DNA of 64,000 bases, taken from assembly GCA_016219185.1 (NCBI GenBank), contig JACRBZ010000091.1:1-64000 (forward strand). Reading direction: 5' to 3'. This stretch comes from Deltaproteobacteria bacterium. GTDB taxonomy: Bacteria > Desulfobacterota > Desulfobacteria > Desulfobacterales > Desulfatirhabdiaceae. The position numbers and the translations under genes are program-made. The notes under the pieces were generated by a model. The model worked only from the letters and a program-made list of their open reading frames with translations, was not told the DNA's origin and did no database searches. Shown here in pieces: positions 34,817-42,567 of this stretch (positions are counted from its first letter, which is position 1; each line of letters starts with the position of its first letter).

Positions 34817-35517
34817 CAAGTACTGCTGAAATAAAACTGATCACGGTTGCCGGGCCGCCGTCATGCGGCAAAACTTCCATCATCCTGCGAACCGTCGGTC
34901 CCATGGCCGCTGCCGGCATGAAGATCGGTGTCGTCAAGTTTGACTGCCTGACCAGTGACGATCATCTGCGTTACGCGCGTGCCGGAATCCCCGTGAAAAA
35001 AGGCCTGGCAGGCGGATTTTGCCCCGACCATTTTTTTATCGCCAATATCGAACAGGCGATGCAGTGGGCGCTGAACGGCGGTTTTGACCTGCTGATCAGC
35101 GAAAGCGCCGGACTTTGCAACCGCTGCTCTCCGCATATCAAAGGTGTTCTTGCGGTATGTGTCATCGACCATCTCAGCGGCGTTCATACGCCACGGAAAA
35201 TCGGGCCGATGCTGAAAAATGCGGACCTGGTGGTTTTAACCAAGGGCGATATCGTCTCCCAGGCCGAGCGCGAAATCTTCGCTTTCCGTGTGCGGCAGGT
35301 CAACGCGCGCGCGGCGGTGCTGCGGGTCAACGGTCTCACGGGGCAGGGCAATTTACTGCTTGGGCGGCATTTTCGCTCGGCTCCGGAAGTGACCACGCTC
35401 AATGGCAGGCGACTGCGGTTCACCATGCCCGCTGCGCTCTGTTCTTATTGCCTGGGGGAAACCCGTATCGGTCCCGATTGCCAGATCGGCAACATCAAAA
35501 CCATGGATTTCTCATGA
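34813..35517 (+). CDS. SIMIBI-class GTP-binding protein (HypB/UreG/CobW-like) with Cys motifs
   Basis: The 234-residue protein has a P-loop VAGPPSCGKTS (about 10-20), a switch-type ESAGLC segment and a guanine-specificity motif LTKGD. It carries Cys residues suited to metal binding: ESAGLCNRCSPH and the C-terminal LCSYCLGE...GPDCQIG. This resembles the metal-insertion GTPases HypB and UreG more than transport ATPases. ATG 34813 overlaps the stop of the preceding gene and its own stop overlaps the next start (both ATGA), so the three genes are tightly coupled. Probable role: nucleotide-dependent metal or cluster delivery; inference. Confidence 0.7.
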   Translation: MTSTAEIKLITVAGPPSCGKTSIILRTVGPMAAAGMKIGVVKFDCLTSDDHLRYARAGIPVKKGLAGGFCPDHFFIANIEQAMQWALNGGFDLLISESAGLCNRCSPHIKGVLAVCVIDHLSGVHTPRKIGPMLKNADLVVLTKGDIVSQAEREIFAFRVRQVNARAAVLRVNGLTGQGNLLLGRHFRSAPEVTTLNGRRLRFTMPAALCSYCLGETRIGPDCQIGNIKTMDFS

Positions 35518-36521
35518 CCCGGTCACGGTTGTTGCAACAGTTGCTCCCCGATTTGATCAAACAGCGCCCTTATCTGTGCGATTTTTTCGCTGCATTGGCG
35601 ATCACGGTTCCGCAGCAGGAGGTTACCCTGAGCGACTTTCTTGCCGGCCAACCTGCCGGGCACCTGGCTGAATTCGCCCTCGACCCTCCCACCCTCATCC
35701 AGCAGTGCCTCGACTTTATTGCTCAGATGGAAAAGTTTCAGGGACGGGACCAGACTACGATACGACGCTTAACGGTTAAGGGGGGACACGATAAGAGCGG
35801 ACGACCGGAACTGGATCTGGAACTCCATGCCGGTGAGGTGATCTGTGTCGTCGGCCCGACCGGTTCGGGAAAAAGTTGTCTGCTGGCCGATATTGAATGC
35901 CTGGCCCAATGTGATACGCCGTCGGGCAGGCAGGTGCTTCTTGACGGTACTGTTCCCGAAGACGCCTTCAGGTTGTCTGGTGAACAGCAGTTGGTGGCGC
36001 AGTTGTCGCAACATATGAATTTTGTTATGGATTTATCGGTTCGAGAGTTTATCGGTATGCATGCCGAAAGCCGTTTGATCAGCGATGTGGGGCAGCGGGT
36101 CGAGCAAATCTTCTCTACAGCGTTAAGTCTGGCCGGCGAGCCCTTCACCCTTGACACGCCGGTTACCGCGTTGTCCGGCGGTCAGTCACGGGCACTGATG
36201 ATTGCAGATGTTGCCTGCCTCAGCGCCTCGCCCATTGTTCTGATTGATGAAATTGAAAACGCCGGCGTTGATCGACGCCAGGCCCTGGAGCTGCTGGTAA
36301 AAAAGGAAAAGATGGTGATGATGGCCACCCACGATCCCTTGCTGGCGCTCTCCGGAGACCGGCGAATCGTCATCCGCAACGGCGGGATCGTCGCGATTAT
36401 TGAAACCAGCGAAAAGGAACGCGACGGGCTGCGGCAGCTCGCTGTCCTGGACCGGAGACTGGCACGGCTGCGGGATCAGGTCCGGCGCGGCGAATGTATC
36501 GTCTTTGATATGTGTCTTTAA
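35514..36521 (+). CDS. ABC-type ATPase without permease partner
   Basis: From ATG 35514 the product has 335 residues. An N-terminal extension (about 1-80: LLPDLIKQRPYLCDFFAALAI, VTLSDFLAGQPAGHL) resembles the DUF1858-like helices of the first gene in the trio. The ATPase has Walker A GPTGSGKS, signature LSGGQSRA, Walker B IVLIDEIEN and H-loop ATHDPLLAL, so it should hydrolyse ATP. No membrane protein gene is linked to it, so the trio is not a standard importer; a soluble ABC protein acting on its neighbours is more likely. nifV starts 18 bases downstream, indicating co-transcription. Confidence 0.75.
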   Translation: MTRSRLLQQLLPDLIKQRPYLCDFFAALAITVPQQEVTLSDFLAGQPAGHLAEFALDPPTLIQQCLDFIAQMEKFQGRDQTTIRRLTVKGGHDKSGRPELDLELHAGEVICVVGPTGSGKSCLLADIECLAQCDTPSGRQVLLDGTVPEDAFRLSGEQQLVAQLSQHMNFVMDLSVREFIGMHAESRLISDVGQRVEQIFSTALSLAGEPFTLDTPVTALSGGQSRALMIADVACLSASPIVLIDEIENAGVDRRQALELLVKKEKMVMMATHDPLLALSGDRRIVIRNGGIVAIIETSEKERDGLRQLAVLDRRLARLRDQVRRGECIVFDMCL

Positions 36522-36538
36522 AAAAAAGGATTTTTCTG

Positions 36539-37600
36539 ATGAAAGCTCATGGAAGTGATCCAATATGGCTGATTGATACAACCCTTAGAGACGGAGAGCA
36601 GTCTCCGGGCGTTGCCTTCAGCCGCGAAACCAAGGAAACCATCGCATCCATGCTGGCGGAAGCCGGAATTGACGAGCTGGAAGTCGGGACACCGGCCATG
36701 GGGAAAATCGAGCAGGAAGACATCCGGGCGATCGCCCGCCTGAACCTTTCCTGCCGCCTGACCTGCTGGTGCCGGGCAAAACGCGAGGATATCGAAGACG
36801 CTGCAAAATGCGGCACGGGAAGCATTCACATCAGCTTTCCCGTGTCATCCATCCTCATGAAAGCCATGAAGAAAGATGAGTCCTGGGTGCTCACACAAAT
36901 CGAGGAGCTTATAGACTTTGCCCGAAAAAGATTTCAATTCGTGTCTGTCGGGGCTCAGGATGCGACCCGCGCCGATTTGTCGTTTTTGAAGACATTTGCC
37001 GAACAAGCATATTTATGCGGCGCATATCGGATGCGGATAGCGGATACCGTGGGTATTGCAACGCCTTTTTCAATCACCGCCATGCTGACGGAACTGATCG
37101 CATCAAGCAAAATGGCGATTGAGTTTCATGGACACAACGATCTCGGGATGGCAACCGCCAATGCGGTCTGCGCGGTACAGGCTGGCGTGGAAGCCTTAAG
37201 CGTTACCGTAAATGGTTTGGGCGAGCGGGCTGGAAATGCGGCCCTGGAAGAAGTGGTAATGGCTCTGGCACTTTCCGGGGGAAAAAACTGTGGAATCCGG
37301 TCCGCCAGTTTAATGGCGTTGTGTACCTATGTGGCCCAGGCATCTCAGCGCCCCATTCCTCCCAACAAGCCGATCACCGGCTCACTCGTCTTTACCCATG
37401 AATCGGGAATTCACTGCGATGGCATGTTCAAGGATTCGCGAACTTACGAACCTTTTTCAGGCAGCCTTCTGGGGCGAAGCAGTGAATTTGTGATGGGAAA
37501 ACATTCCGGAACAGCGCTGCTTCGGCACGTTCTGAAGAATGGATATCCTATTCATTTTGACTGCCAGCCAGCATTTCCGCAATGGTCATCTTCATCTTGA
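36539..37600 (+). CDS. nifV: Homocitrate synthase NifV, C-terminus shortened
   Basis: The 353-residue protein condenses acetyl-CoA and 2-oxoglutarate to homocitrate, the organic part of FeMo-cofactor. Motifs: DTTLRDGEQSPGVAFS near the N-terminus, EFHGHNDLGMATAN with metal-binding His residues, NGLGERAGNA, and HESGIHCDG/GKHSGTAL in the C-terminal part. After GKHSG only about 30 residues follow, whereas NifV proteins usually continue for 60-70; the last residues (PIHFDCQPAFPQWSSSS) look unrelated. The gene overlaps the convergent gene by 53 bases, as if a rearrangement joined its end to the neighbour. ATG 36539 has AAGGA nine bases upstream. Activity of the shortened protein is uncertain. Confidence 0.92.
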   Translation: MKAHGSDPIWLIDTTLRDGEQSPGVAFSRETKETIASMLAEAGIDELEVGTPAMGKIEQEDIRAIARLNLSCRLTCWCRAKREDIEDAAKCGTGSIHISFPVSSILMKAMKKDESWVLTQIEELIDFARKRFQFVSVGAQDATRADLSFLKTFAEQAYLCGAYRMRIADTVGIATPFSITAMLTELIASSKMAIEFHGHNDLGMATANAVCAVQAGVEALSVTVNGLGERAGNAALEEVVMALALSGGKNCGIRSASLMALCTYVAQASQRPIPPNKPITGSLVFTHESGIHCDGMFKDSRTYEPFSGSLLGRSSEFVMGKHSGTALLRHVLKNGYPIHFDCQPAFPQWSSSS

Positions 37601-38147
37601 CGCCCAGACCCGTCTCCTGCCGAAATGATTTTTCCAGATCAGCCAGTTCCTGGTACAGTGGGGTCCGGTCAAAAGGAATATAGGATTTCTCGCCGCATTG
37701 GATGACAAATTCGTGGCATCCCGGACCGATGGCCCTGCCTTTTGTGGGATGGTTCAGTTCATGGGGAATGCCGTGAAGCCTGCAGATCATGGGACGATGC
37801 GCATACAGGCGGCACCGTCCCGCCTCATTCAGCGGGCACATCACACCGGAAGGATCAGGCGTGGCAGGTGATTCCCATTGGGATTTCACCTCAAGCGCCT
37901 TGGAATGAATGATCATCCGGTCTTTTGAGTTCAGGGATTCAAGGCCGCGCTTCAAATAGAAATATTCGATCAGGGTGTGGTGATAAAATCGTGTTTTGCA
38001 GCAACTCTCCATACACCCCGTGCAAACAAACCCATACTTTCCGGCAGTTTCATCGTAGCGTTCATCCATTTTCCGGAATATCGCCGACAATCTGTCCAGG
38101 TACGGCTCATACTTCAGCGTGTGTTCCCGGTGGTTTTTAAAATCCAT
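37548..38147 (-). CDS. YkgJ-family cysteine-cluster protein
   Basis: The 199-residue protein belongs to the CxxCxxxxCC (YkgJ/Fe-S oxidoreductase-like) family: FVCTGCMESCCKTRF, then CPLNEAGRCRLYAHRPMICRLHG and GPGCHEF. These Cys residues probably bind zinc or an iron-sulfur cluster; the biochemical role of the family is not settled. It is transcribed on the minus strand 9 bases after the dGTPase gene, and its 3' end runs 53 bases into nifV on the other strand. Confidence 0.8.
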   Translation of the reverse strand: MDFKNHREHTLKYEPYLDRLSAIFRKMDERYDETAGKYGFVCTGCMESCCKTRFYHHTLIEYFYLKRGLESLNSKDRMIIHSKALEVKSQWESPATPDPSGVMCPLNEAGRCRLYAHRPMICRLHGIPHELNHPTKGRAIGPGCHEFVIQCGEKSYIPFDRTPLYQELADLEKSFRQETGLGVKMKMTIAEMLAGSQNE

Positions 38148-38156
38148 GGACCTCCA

Positions 38157-39212
38157 TCAGATCAGTGGGGCTGGGAAGAAGATTTTTTCATATAAATTCA
38201 GGGCGCGCCGATCGGTCATGCTGGCGATAAAATCACAGACAGACCGCTCATGGGACAGGTCGTTGTAATCAAACCAGGACATTTCCACCTCACCGAGCTC
38301 TTTTTTAAATATATCCGGCCGGTTTAACAAACACTCATAGAGTTCGGTCAGTATTTTCTTTGCCTTAACAAATTCATTGTGAACCCGGGGGGAGCGGTAG
38401 ACATTATCATACAGAAATGTCCGTAGCGTATTCATGGCGGAGCTGACCTCATCGCTCATTTTTAATATCAGTTCCCCATTTCGAACCTCGCTGGAAAATA
38501 CCAGGTCACGAATCATGGTCGTTGCCCGCTGGGAATGGGTTCGGCCGATAACCCGCGCACAGGATTCGGGAACCTGTTCGATTGTAATGACGCCGCTTCG
38601 AATGGCGTCATCCAAATCGTGATTCAGATAAGCAATAATATCCGCAATCCGAACGATTCTTCCTTCAAACGTTGAGGCAAGCTCCGAGGGGTCATCCGGA
38701 ATAATCTTTCCGAATCCCTTGGAATGCTTGAGAATCCCGTTTCGAACCTCGATGGTCAGATTCAGCCCCATTCCCTTGTTTTCAAGCACTTCAACAACCC
38801 GGACGCTCTGTTCGTTATGATAAAAATCCTGCGAATATATTTCCTGAAGGGTTTTCTCTCCGCTATGCCCAAAAGGCGGGTGTCCCAGGTCATGACCCAG
38901 GGCAATGGCTTCGGTCAAATCTTCATTCAGCAGCATGGCCCTGGAAATGTTCCGGGCGATCTGGGCCACTTCAAGGGTATGCGTCAGGCGGGTCCGGTAA
39001 TAATCTCCCAGAGGCGCCAGAAAAACCTGGGTTTTATATTTCAGCCGACGGAAGGCGTTGGAATAGACGATCCGGTCCCGGTCCACCTGAAACGCCGTAC
39101 GAATGGGACAAGGGTCTTCAGGCCGCTCCCTGCCCCGGGTTTCTGAACTCAAACATCCAAAAGGAGATAAAAAACTCTTCTCCCTTTTTTCAAATTTCTC
39201 ACGAATGGTCAT
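38157..39212 (-). CDS. dgt: Deoxyguanosinetriphosphate triphosphohydrolase-like protein
   Basis: The 351-residue HD-domain protein fits type 2 dGTPases (length and opening: RGRERPEDPCPIRTAFQVDRD, NAFRRLKYKTQVF). The metal-binding HD residues are in YRTRLTHTLEVAQIAR, LGHDLGHPPFGHSGE and a later DIIAYLNHDLDDA. It cleaves dNTPs to nucleoside and tripolyphosphate, affecting nucleotide pools. Its start lies 389 bases from amtB in the divergent direction. It is a housekeeping-type gene without apparent link to nitrogen fixation. Confidence 0.9.
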   Translation of the reverse strand: MTIREKFEKREKSFLSPFGCLSSETRGRERPEDPCPIRTAFQVDRDRIVYSNAFRRLKYKTQVFLAPLGDYYRTRLTHTLEVAQIARNISRAMLLNEDLTEAIALGHDLGHPPFGHSGEKTLQEIYSQDFYHNEQSVRVVEVLENKGMGLNLTIEVRNGILKHSKGFGKIIPDDPSELASTFEGRIVRIADIIAYLNHDLDDAIRSGVITIEQVPESCARVIGRTHSQRATTMIRDLVFSSEVRNGELILKMSDEVSSAMNTLRTFLYDNVYRSPRVHNEFVKAKKILTELYECLLNRPDIFKKELGEVEMSWFDYNDLSHERSVCDFIASMTDRRALNLYEKIFFPAPLI

Positions 39213-39350
39213 GGTTTCGCCATCTCACATTTACTGACGCAAAAATCTTCAGCTTCAGAAGCGGACATCCGCTGAATCATAATTGGCGTCCTTTATAAAA
39301 TCAAGCAAAGATATTCAATCAACCGGGTGATATGGAAACAGGTCATCGGC

Positions 39351-39495
39351 TTATTACATAATTGTATGTATGGCGAAATTGGCGAATTATTGCAACATAT
39401 CGTTATTTTATACACATATGCGTTTATCTAACTATTTATTACATAATTGTATATATAGCAAGATTGACGAATTATTATAACATATTGTAATTTAA
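39351..39495 (+). repeat. Imperfect direct repeat (2 x 60 bp) upstream of amtB
   Basis: Bases 39351-39410 and 39436-39495 are about 85 percent identical, each opening with TTATTACATAATTGTAT and containing CGAATTATT and AACATAT. Start-to-start distance is 85 bases. Each carries one ACATAATTGT core (39356-39365, 39441-39450). Together they look like a duplicated enhancer module. The rest of the gap 39213-39350 shows nothing recognisable. Confidence 0.7.
39412..39450 (+). promoter_or_regulatory. Paired ACA-N4-TGT-like dyads, enhancer of amtB
   Basis: ACACATATGC (39412-39421, 8 of 10 with the nifH palindrome) and ACATAATTGT (39441-39450) start 29 bases apart and end 98 and 69 bases before the -24 GG at 39520. 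This copies the geometry at nifH (97/68) and at the minus-strand glnB promoter (97/68). An additional core lies at 39356-39365. Confidence 0.55.
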
Positions 39496-39517
39496 AAGTA
39501 TAATATTAAATTTATAG

Positions 39518-39535
39518 ATGGCATGTATGTTGCAA
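39518..39535 (+). promoter_or_regulatory. Sigma-54 promoter of amtB
   Basis: GATGGCATGTATGTTGCAATG has GG at 39520-39521 and GC at 39532-39533, matching TGGCAC-N5-TTGCA with one mismatch. Start expected near 39545. It overlaps an in-frame ATG at 39518, which therefore cannot be the amtB start. Confidence 0.85.
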
Positions 39536-39601
39536 TGTTTCAGGTATCTTTGCATAGATTCGCACCATCAACTTCATATTTGTCGACAAAGGAGATCACG
39601 C

Positions 39602-40909
39602 GTGAAACTGAAAGAGAAATTAACCACTTTGGCCCTGATGCTTTCCCTGTTCCCGGTATCTTCAGCTTTTGCTGAAGAAGCCACTTTAAATTCGGGCGAC
39701 ACCGCCTGGATGATCGTATCCACGGCGCTGGTCATGATGATGACCCCGGCGGGACTGGCACTGTTCTATGGCGGCATGTCGCGGTATAAAAATTTACTGA
39801 ATACCTTTGCAATGACATATATGTCTTATTGTCTGGCCAGTGTGCTCTGGGTGGTCATCGGATATACCCTGGCATTCGGGCCGGACATCGGCGGACTGAT
39901 CGGCGGGCTGGACTTTACGTTTTTGCACAACATCACCGTAAAAAGCCTGTCGGGGACGATTCCAACCTATGTATATGTGCTGTTTCAGATGACATTTGCC
40001 GGAATCACCGTTGCACTGGTCTTGGGTTCCATTGTGGACCGGATGAAATTTTCTTCCTGGCTCGTGTTTACGACATTGTGGATTGTCGTTATTTACTGCC
40101 CGATCGCTCACTGGGTATGGGGCGGTGGTTGGATGGCCAAAATGGGCGCATTGGATTTTGCAGGCGGAAACGTGGTGCACATCAATGCGGGTGTGGCAGG
40201 TCTTGTCCTGTCTCTTGCAGTCGGGAAGCGCATCGGATATGGCAAGGAAACCATGTTTCCCTCCAGCATTGCCCTGACGGGATTGGGAGCCGCGCTTCTG
40301 TGGTTTGGATGGTTTGGATTTAACGCCGGCAGCCAGTTGGCCGCGGATGGCCTTGCCGGATCCGCATTTCTGGTCACCAACACATCGGCTGCGATGGGCG
40401 CCATTTCATGGATGTTCGCGGAGTGGTATATCACCCGAAAGCCGACGGTTCTGGGGATTTCCTCTGGAATCGTGGCAGGCCTGGTTTCCATTACGCCCGC
40501 GGCGGGATTCGTGGATTTGTCGGCTGCACTGGTCATCGGACTGGTAGCCGGAGTTTTAGGGTTTATCTGTGTGTCCAAATTAAAACATAAAATGGGATAT
40601 GACGACTCCCTGGATGCTTTCGGGGTTCACGGTATGTGCGGTCTCTGGGGCGCTCTGGCAACCGGTATTTTTGCCAACCCGGCGGTTAATCCCAGCGGCG
40701 TCGGCCTTCTTTACGGCAACCCCAAGCAGCTTTTGATTCAGATCATTTCCATCGCGGCAACTGCCGCGTTTACCGCGGTCGGAACCCTGATCGTCATCGC
40801 CATTACCCGTCTGGTGACCAATGGGTTGCGGGTTGAAAGAGATGATGAGATCGCCGGTCTTGACAATTCCCAACATGGTGAAAGAGCATTTGAAATTGTG
40901 ATTTCATAG
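39602..40909 (+). CDS. amtB: Ammonium transporter AmtB
   Basis: From GTG 39602 the product has 435 residues: a cleavable signal peptide (KLKEKLTTLALMLSLFPVS, cleavage near AFA-EE), then 11 TM helices and a short cytoplasmic tail. Family motifs include the FYGGMSRYKN start of TM1-2, WVVIGYTLAFG, the pore His pair in FAGGNVVHINAG and LDAFGVHGMCG, and GWFGFNAGS. It conducts ammonium and is blocked by GlnK/GlnB. GTG 39602 is chosen because AAAGGAG lies seven bases before it, the signal peptide starts there, and the sigma-54 promoter lies downstream of the earlier ATG at 39518. glnB follows 355 bases downstream. Confidence 0.95.
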   Translation: MKLKEKLTTLALMLSLFPVSSAFAEEATLNSGDTAWMIVSTALVMMMTPAGLALFYGGMSRYKNLLNTFAMTYMSYCLASVLWVVIGYTLAFGPDIGGLIGGLDFTFLHNITVKSLSGTIPTYVYVLFQMTFAGITVALVLGSIVDRMKFSSWLVFTTLWIVVIYCPIAHWVWGGGWMAKMGALDFAGGNVVHINAGVAGLVLSLAVGKRIGYGKETMFPSSIALTGLGAALLWFGWFGFNAGSQLAADGLAGSAFLVTNTSAAMGAISWMFAEWYITRKPTVLGISSGIVAGLVSITPAAGFVDLSAALVIGLVAGVLGFICVSKLKHKMGYDDSLDAFGVHGMCGLWGALATGIFANPAVNPSGVGLLYGNPKQLLIQIISIAATAAFTAVGTLIVIAITRLVTNGLRVERDDEIAGLDNSQHGERAFEIVIS

Positions 40910-41264
40910 AAAAGTTTATCATCAAAACAAATCATCAACGAAAATGTTTTTACAATAACCTGAAAACTGCAATCGAATTTACTAAAAAAATTGATACAAT
41001 TATGTTATAATCAAAAAAGTGTCATCAGCTAGAATAATGCGTTTAATGTTCTTCAGCATGTTAACGTGATGGCAAAGTAAAAAGTTCGGGTTCAAGGTGA
41101 GCGCACAGGAGTTTTTGGCGACAGTCCCGAGCAATGAGGCGCGCTTGGTACGCCGCAATGACGAAGGATGAAGCACTGGCGCAGATATCGGATTATTTAC
41201 GAAGCCATCAATCATCGATTTCAGTTTTCGGGAATAATGCTCTCATACCAAAAAGGAGGATGTC
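40910..41264 (+). other. amtB-glnB spacer with one ACAATTATGT core
   Basis: The 355-base spacer has an AT-rich first part with ATACAATTATGTTATAA (core ACAATTATGT at 40996-41005), the same core as at nifH. No GG-N10-GC element fits at the expected distance, so the promoter of glnB is not identified. Bases about 41080-41220 are GC-richer and read like remnant or dispersed-repeat DNA (GCGACAGTCCCGAGCAATG, GTACGCCGCAATGACG); no intact gene was recognised there. Confidence 0.4.
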
Positions 41265-41603
41265 ATGAAGAAAATCGAAGCAATCATCAAGCCATTCAAG
41301 TTGGATGATGTCAAAGAAGCATTAAACGAGCTGGGCATTCAGGGAATGAACATATCCGAAGTCAAGGGATATGGCCGCCAGAAAGGGCATAAGGAAATTT
41401 ACCGGGGCGCTGAATATGTTGTTGATTTTATACCAAAAATTAAGATAGAAGTTATTGTAGCCGCTGGAATGGTGGATCAGGTGATTGAAAAGATTCGAAA
41501 TTCGGCCAATTCGGGGAAAATCGGCGATGGGAAAATCTTCGTCATTCCCGTTGAGCAGGCCGTACGCGTCAGAACCGGAGAAAAGGGCATAGATGCCCTA
41601 TAG
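41265..41603 (+). CDS. glnB: Nitrogen regulatory protein PII (GlnB/GlnK)
   Basis: The 112-residue protein has the full PII pattern: MKKIEAIIKPFKLDDVKEAL, T-loop GYGRQKGHKEIYRGAEYVVDFIPK with Tyr51 available for uridylylation, B-loop IGDGKIFVIPVEQAVRVRTGE (segments) and the final Asp-Ala-Leu. It senses ATP/ADP and 2-oxoglutarate and, placed behind amtB, probably acts as GlnK by plugging the ammonium channel. Strong ribosome site AAAGGAGGATGTC. A hairpin (41613-41651) followed by TTT ends the gene. It is one of five PII-family genes in the window. Confidence 0.95.
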   Translation: MKKIEAIIKPFKLDDVKEALNELGIQGMNISEVKGYGRQKGHKEIYRGAEYVVDFIPKIKIEVIVAAGMVDQVIEKIRNSANSGKIGDGKIFVIPVEQAVRVRTGEKGIDAL

Positions 41604-41612
41604 ATTCCTCTG

Positions 41613-41653
41613 AATTCCTGCAATTCCTGGGAAACAGGGACTGCAGGAATTTT
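41613..41653 (+). terminator. Terminator-like hairpin after glnB
   Basis: AATTCCTGCA (41613-41622) pairs with TGCAGGAATT (41642-41651), with an inner CCTG/CAGG pair, followed by TTT. It lies ten bases after the glnB stop. Confidence 0.65.
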
Positions 41654-41778
41654 CCATCCGTTATTTCATTCCGCTGCTTCACTTCTTCACCAAACATTTT
41701 TTGCTTTTCAATTTTAATTTTTCATTATAATGAGAATCCGTGGAGGGGTTTTTCAGTAGTTTCTCGCAGAGGTTTATC

Positions 41779-42567
41779 ATGGTTGAAACGATGATCGCGG
41801 CATTCGCCGGTATGTGTGCGGGCGTACTGAACGGCCTCAACGGCAACAGTGCATTCGGCATCATTCCCCCGGTTCTGATCCTGTTTCTGCGGATTGATCC
41901 CTATGCAGCCATCGGGATCAGTCTGGCAACCGATGTGGTATCTTCTGCCGTGTCCGCCGGATCTTATTTCAGGGGCGGCCATATCCGGATCAAAACCGTT
42001 TATCCGATGGCCATTGCCGCTGCTGTCGGCACATTGATCGGAAGCTTTGTTTCCCAATATATCCCCTCCGGAAAACTGGGTGAATCCAGCGGAATTCTTA
42101 CCATTCTTATCGGCGTCAGCTTCCTGAGAAAACCTTCTCTTAAATTCTTTGAGAATTTGAAAAAAAAACTGCTGTCCGGTCCTTCTGAAAAACAAACCCG
42201 GCTATCGGTTGTGCTCTGCATTTTTATCGGCATTGTCTGCGGGATTATCGGATTCGGGGGAGGTCGCATGATTTTCATCATCCTCATGGCCGTCCTCGGT
42301 TTACCGATTCATGCGGCCGTGGGAACCGCGGTTTCGATTATGTTCTTTTCCGCCCTGTCCGGGACGGTCGGCCATATCCTTTTGGGTCGGATTGCCTGGA
42401 TGGTTTTATTGACGTGCTGCGCCGGCGCGGCTCTGGGAGCAGCCCTGTCCTCGCGATTTGCCGCATTGACATCCGATAAAATATTAATGAAGCTGACTGG
42501 TTTCATCTTCATTGCTCTTGGGTCCATTTCATTCGTACACCAGATCATCAGAGGAGGAACACCGTGA
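41779..42567 (+). CDS. TauE/SafE (TSUP) family membrane permease
   Basis: From ATG 41779 the protein has 262 residues with about eight TM helices in two related halves; GISLATDVVSSAVSAGSYFRGGHI in the first and GTAVSIMFFSALSGTVGHILLG in the second (segments) are the family's repeated motifs, and GIIGFGGGRMIFI opens the second half. TSUP proteins export or import sulfite, sulfoacetate or related anions; the substrate here is unknown. AGAGG precedes 41779; the in-frame ATG at 41740 lacks a ribosome site. It overlaps the giant membrane protein start by four bases (ATGA-type), so the two are coupled. Confidence 0.85.
   Translation: MVETMIAAFAGMCAGVLNGLNGNSAFGIIPPVLILFLRIDPYAAIGISLATDVVSSAVSAGSYFRGGHIRIKTVYPMAIAAAVGTLIGSFVSQYIPSGKLGESSGILTILIGVSFLRKPSLKFFENLKKKLLSGPSEKQTRLSVVLCIFIGIVCGIIGFGGGRMIFIILMAVLGLPIHAAVGTAVSIMFFSALSGTVGHILLGRIAWMVLLTCCAGAALGAALSSRFAALTSDKILMKLTGFIFIALGSISFVHQIIRGGTP

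Noticed and set aside
39518..39601. Upstream ATG start for amtB
   Set aside because: The ATG overlaps the sigma-54 -24 element and precedes the expected transcript start; GTG 39602 has a ribosome site and starts the signal peptide.
41060..41085. Sigma-54 promoter for glnB at GATGGCAAAG
   Set aside because: The GG lies at a fitting distance from the ACAATTATGT core but the -12 GC is missing (AG instead).
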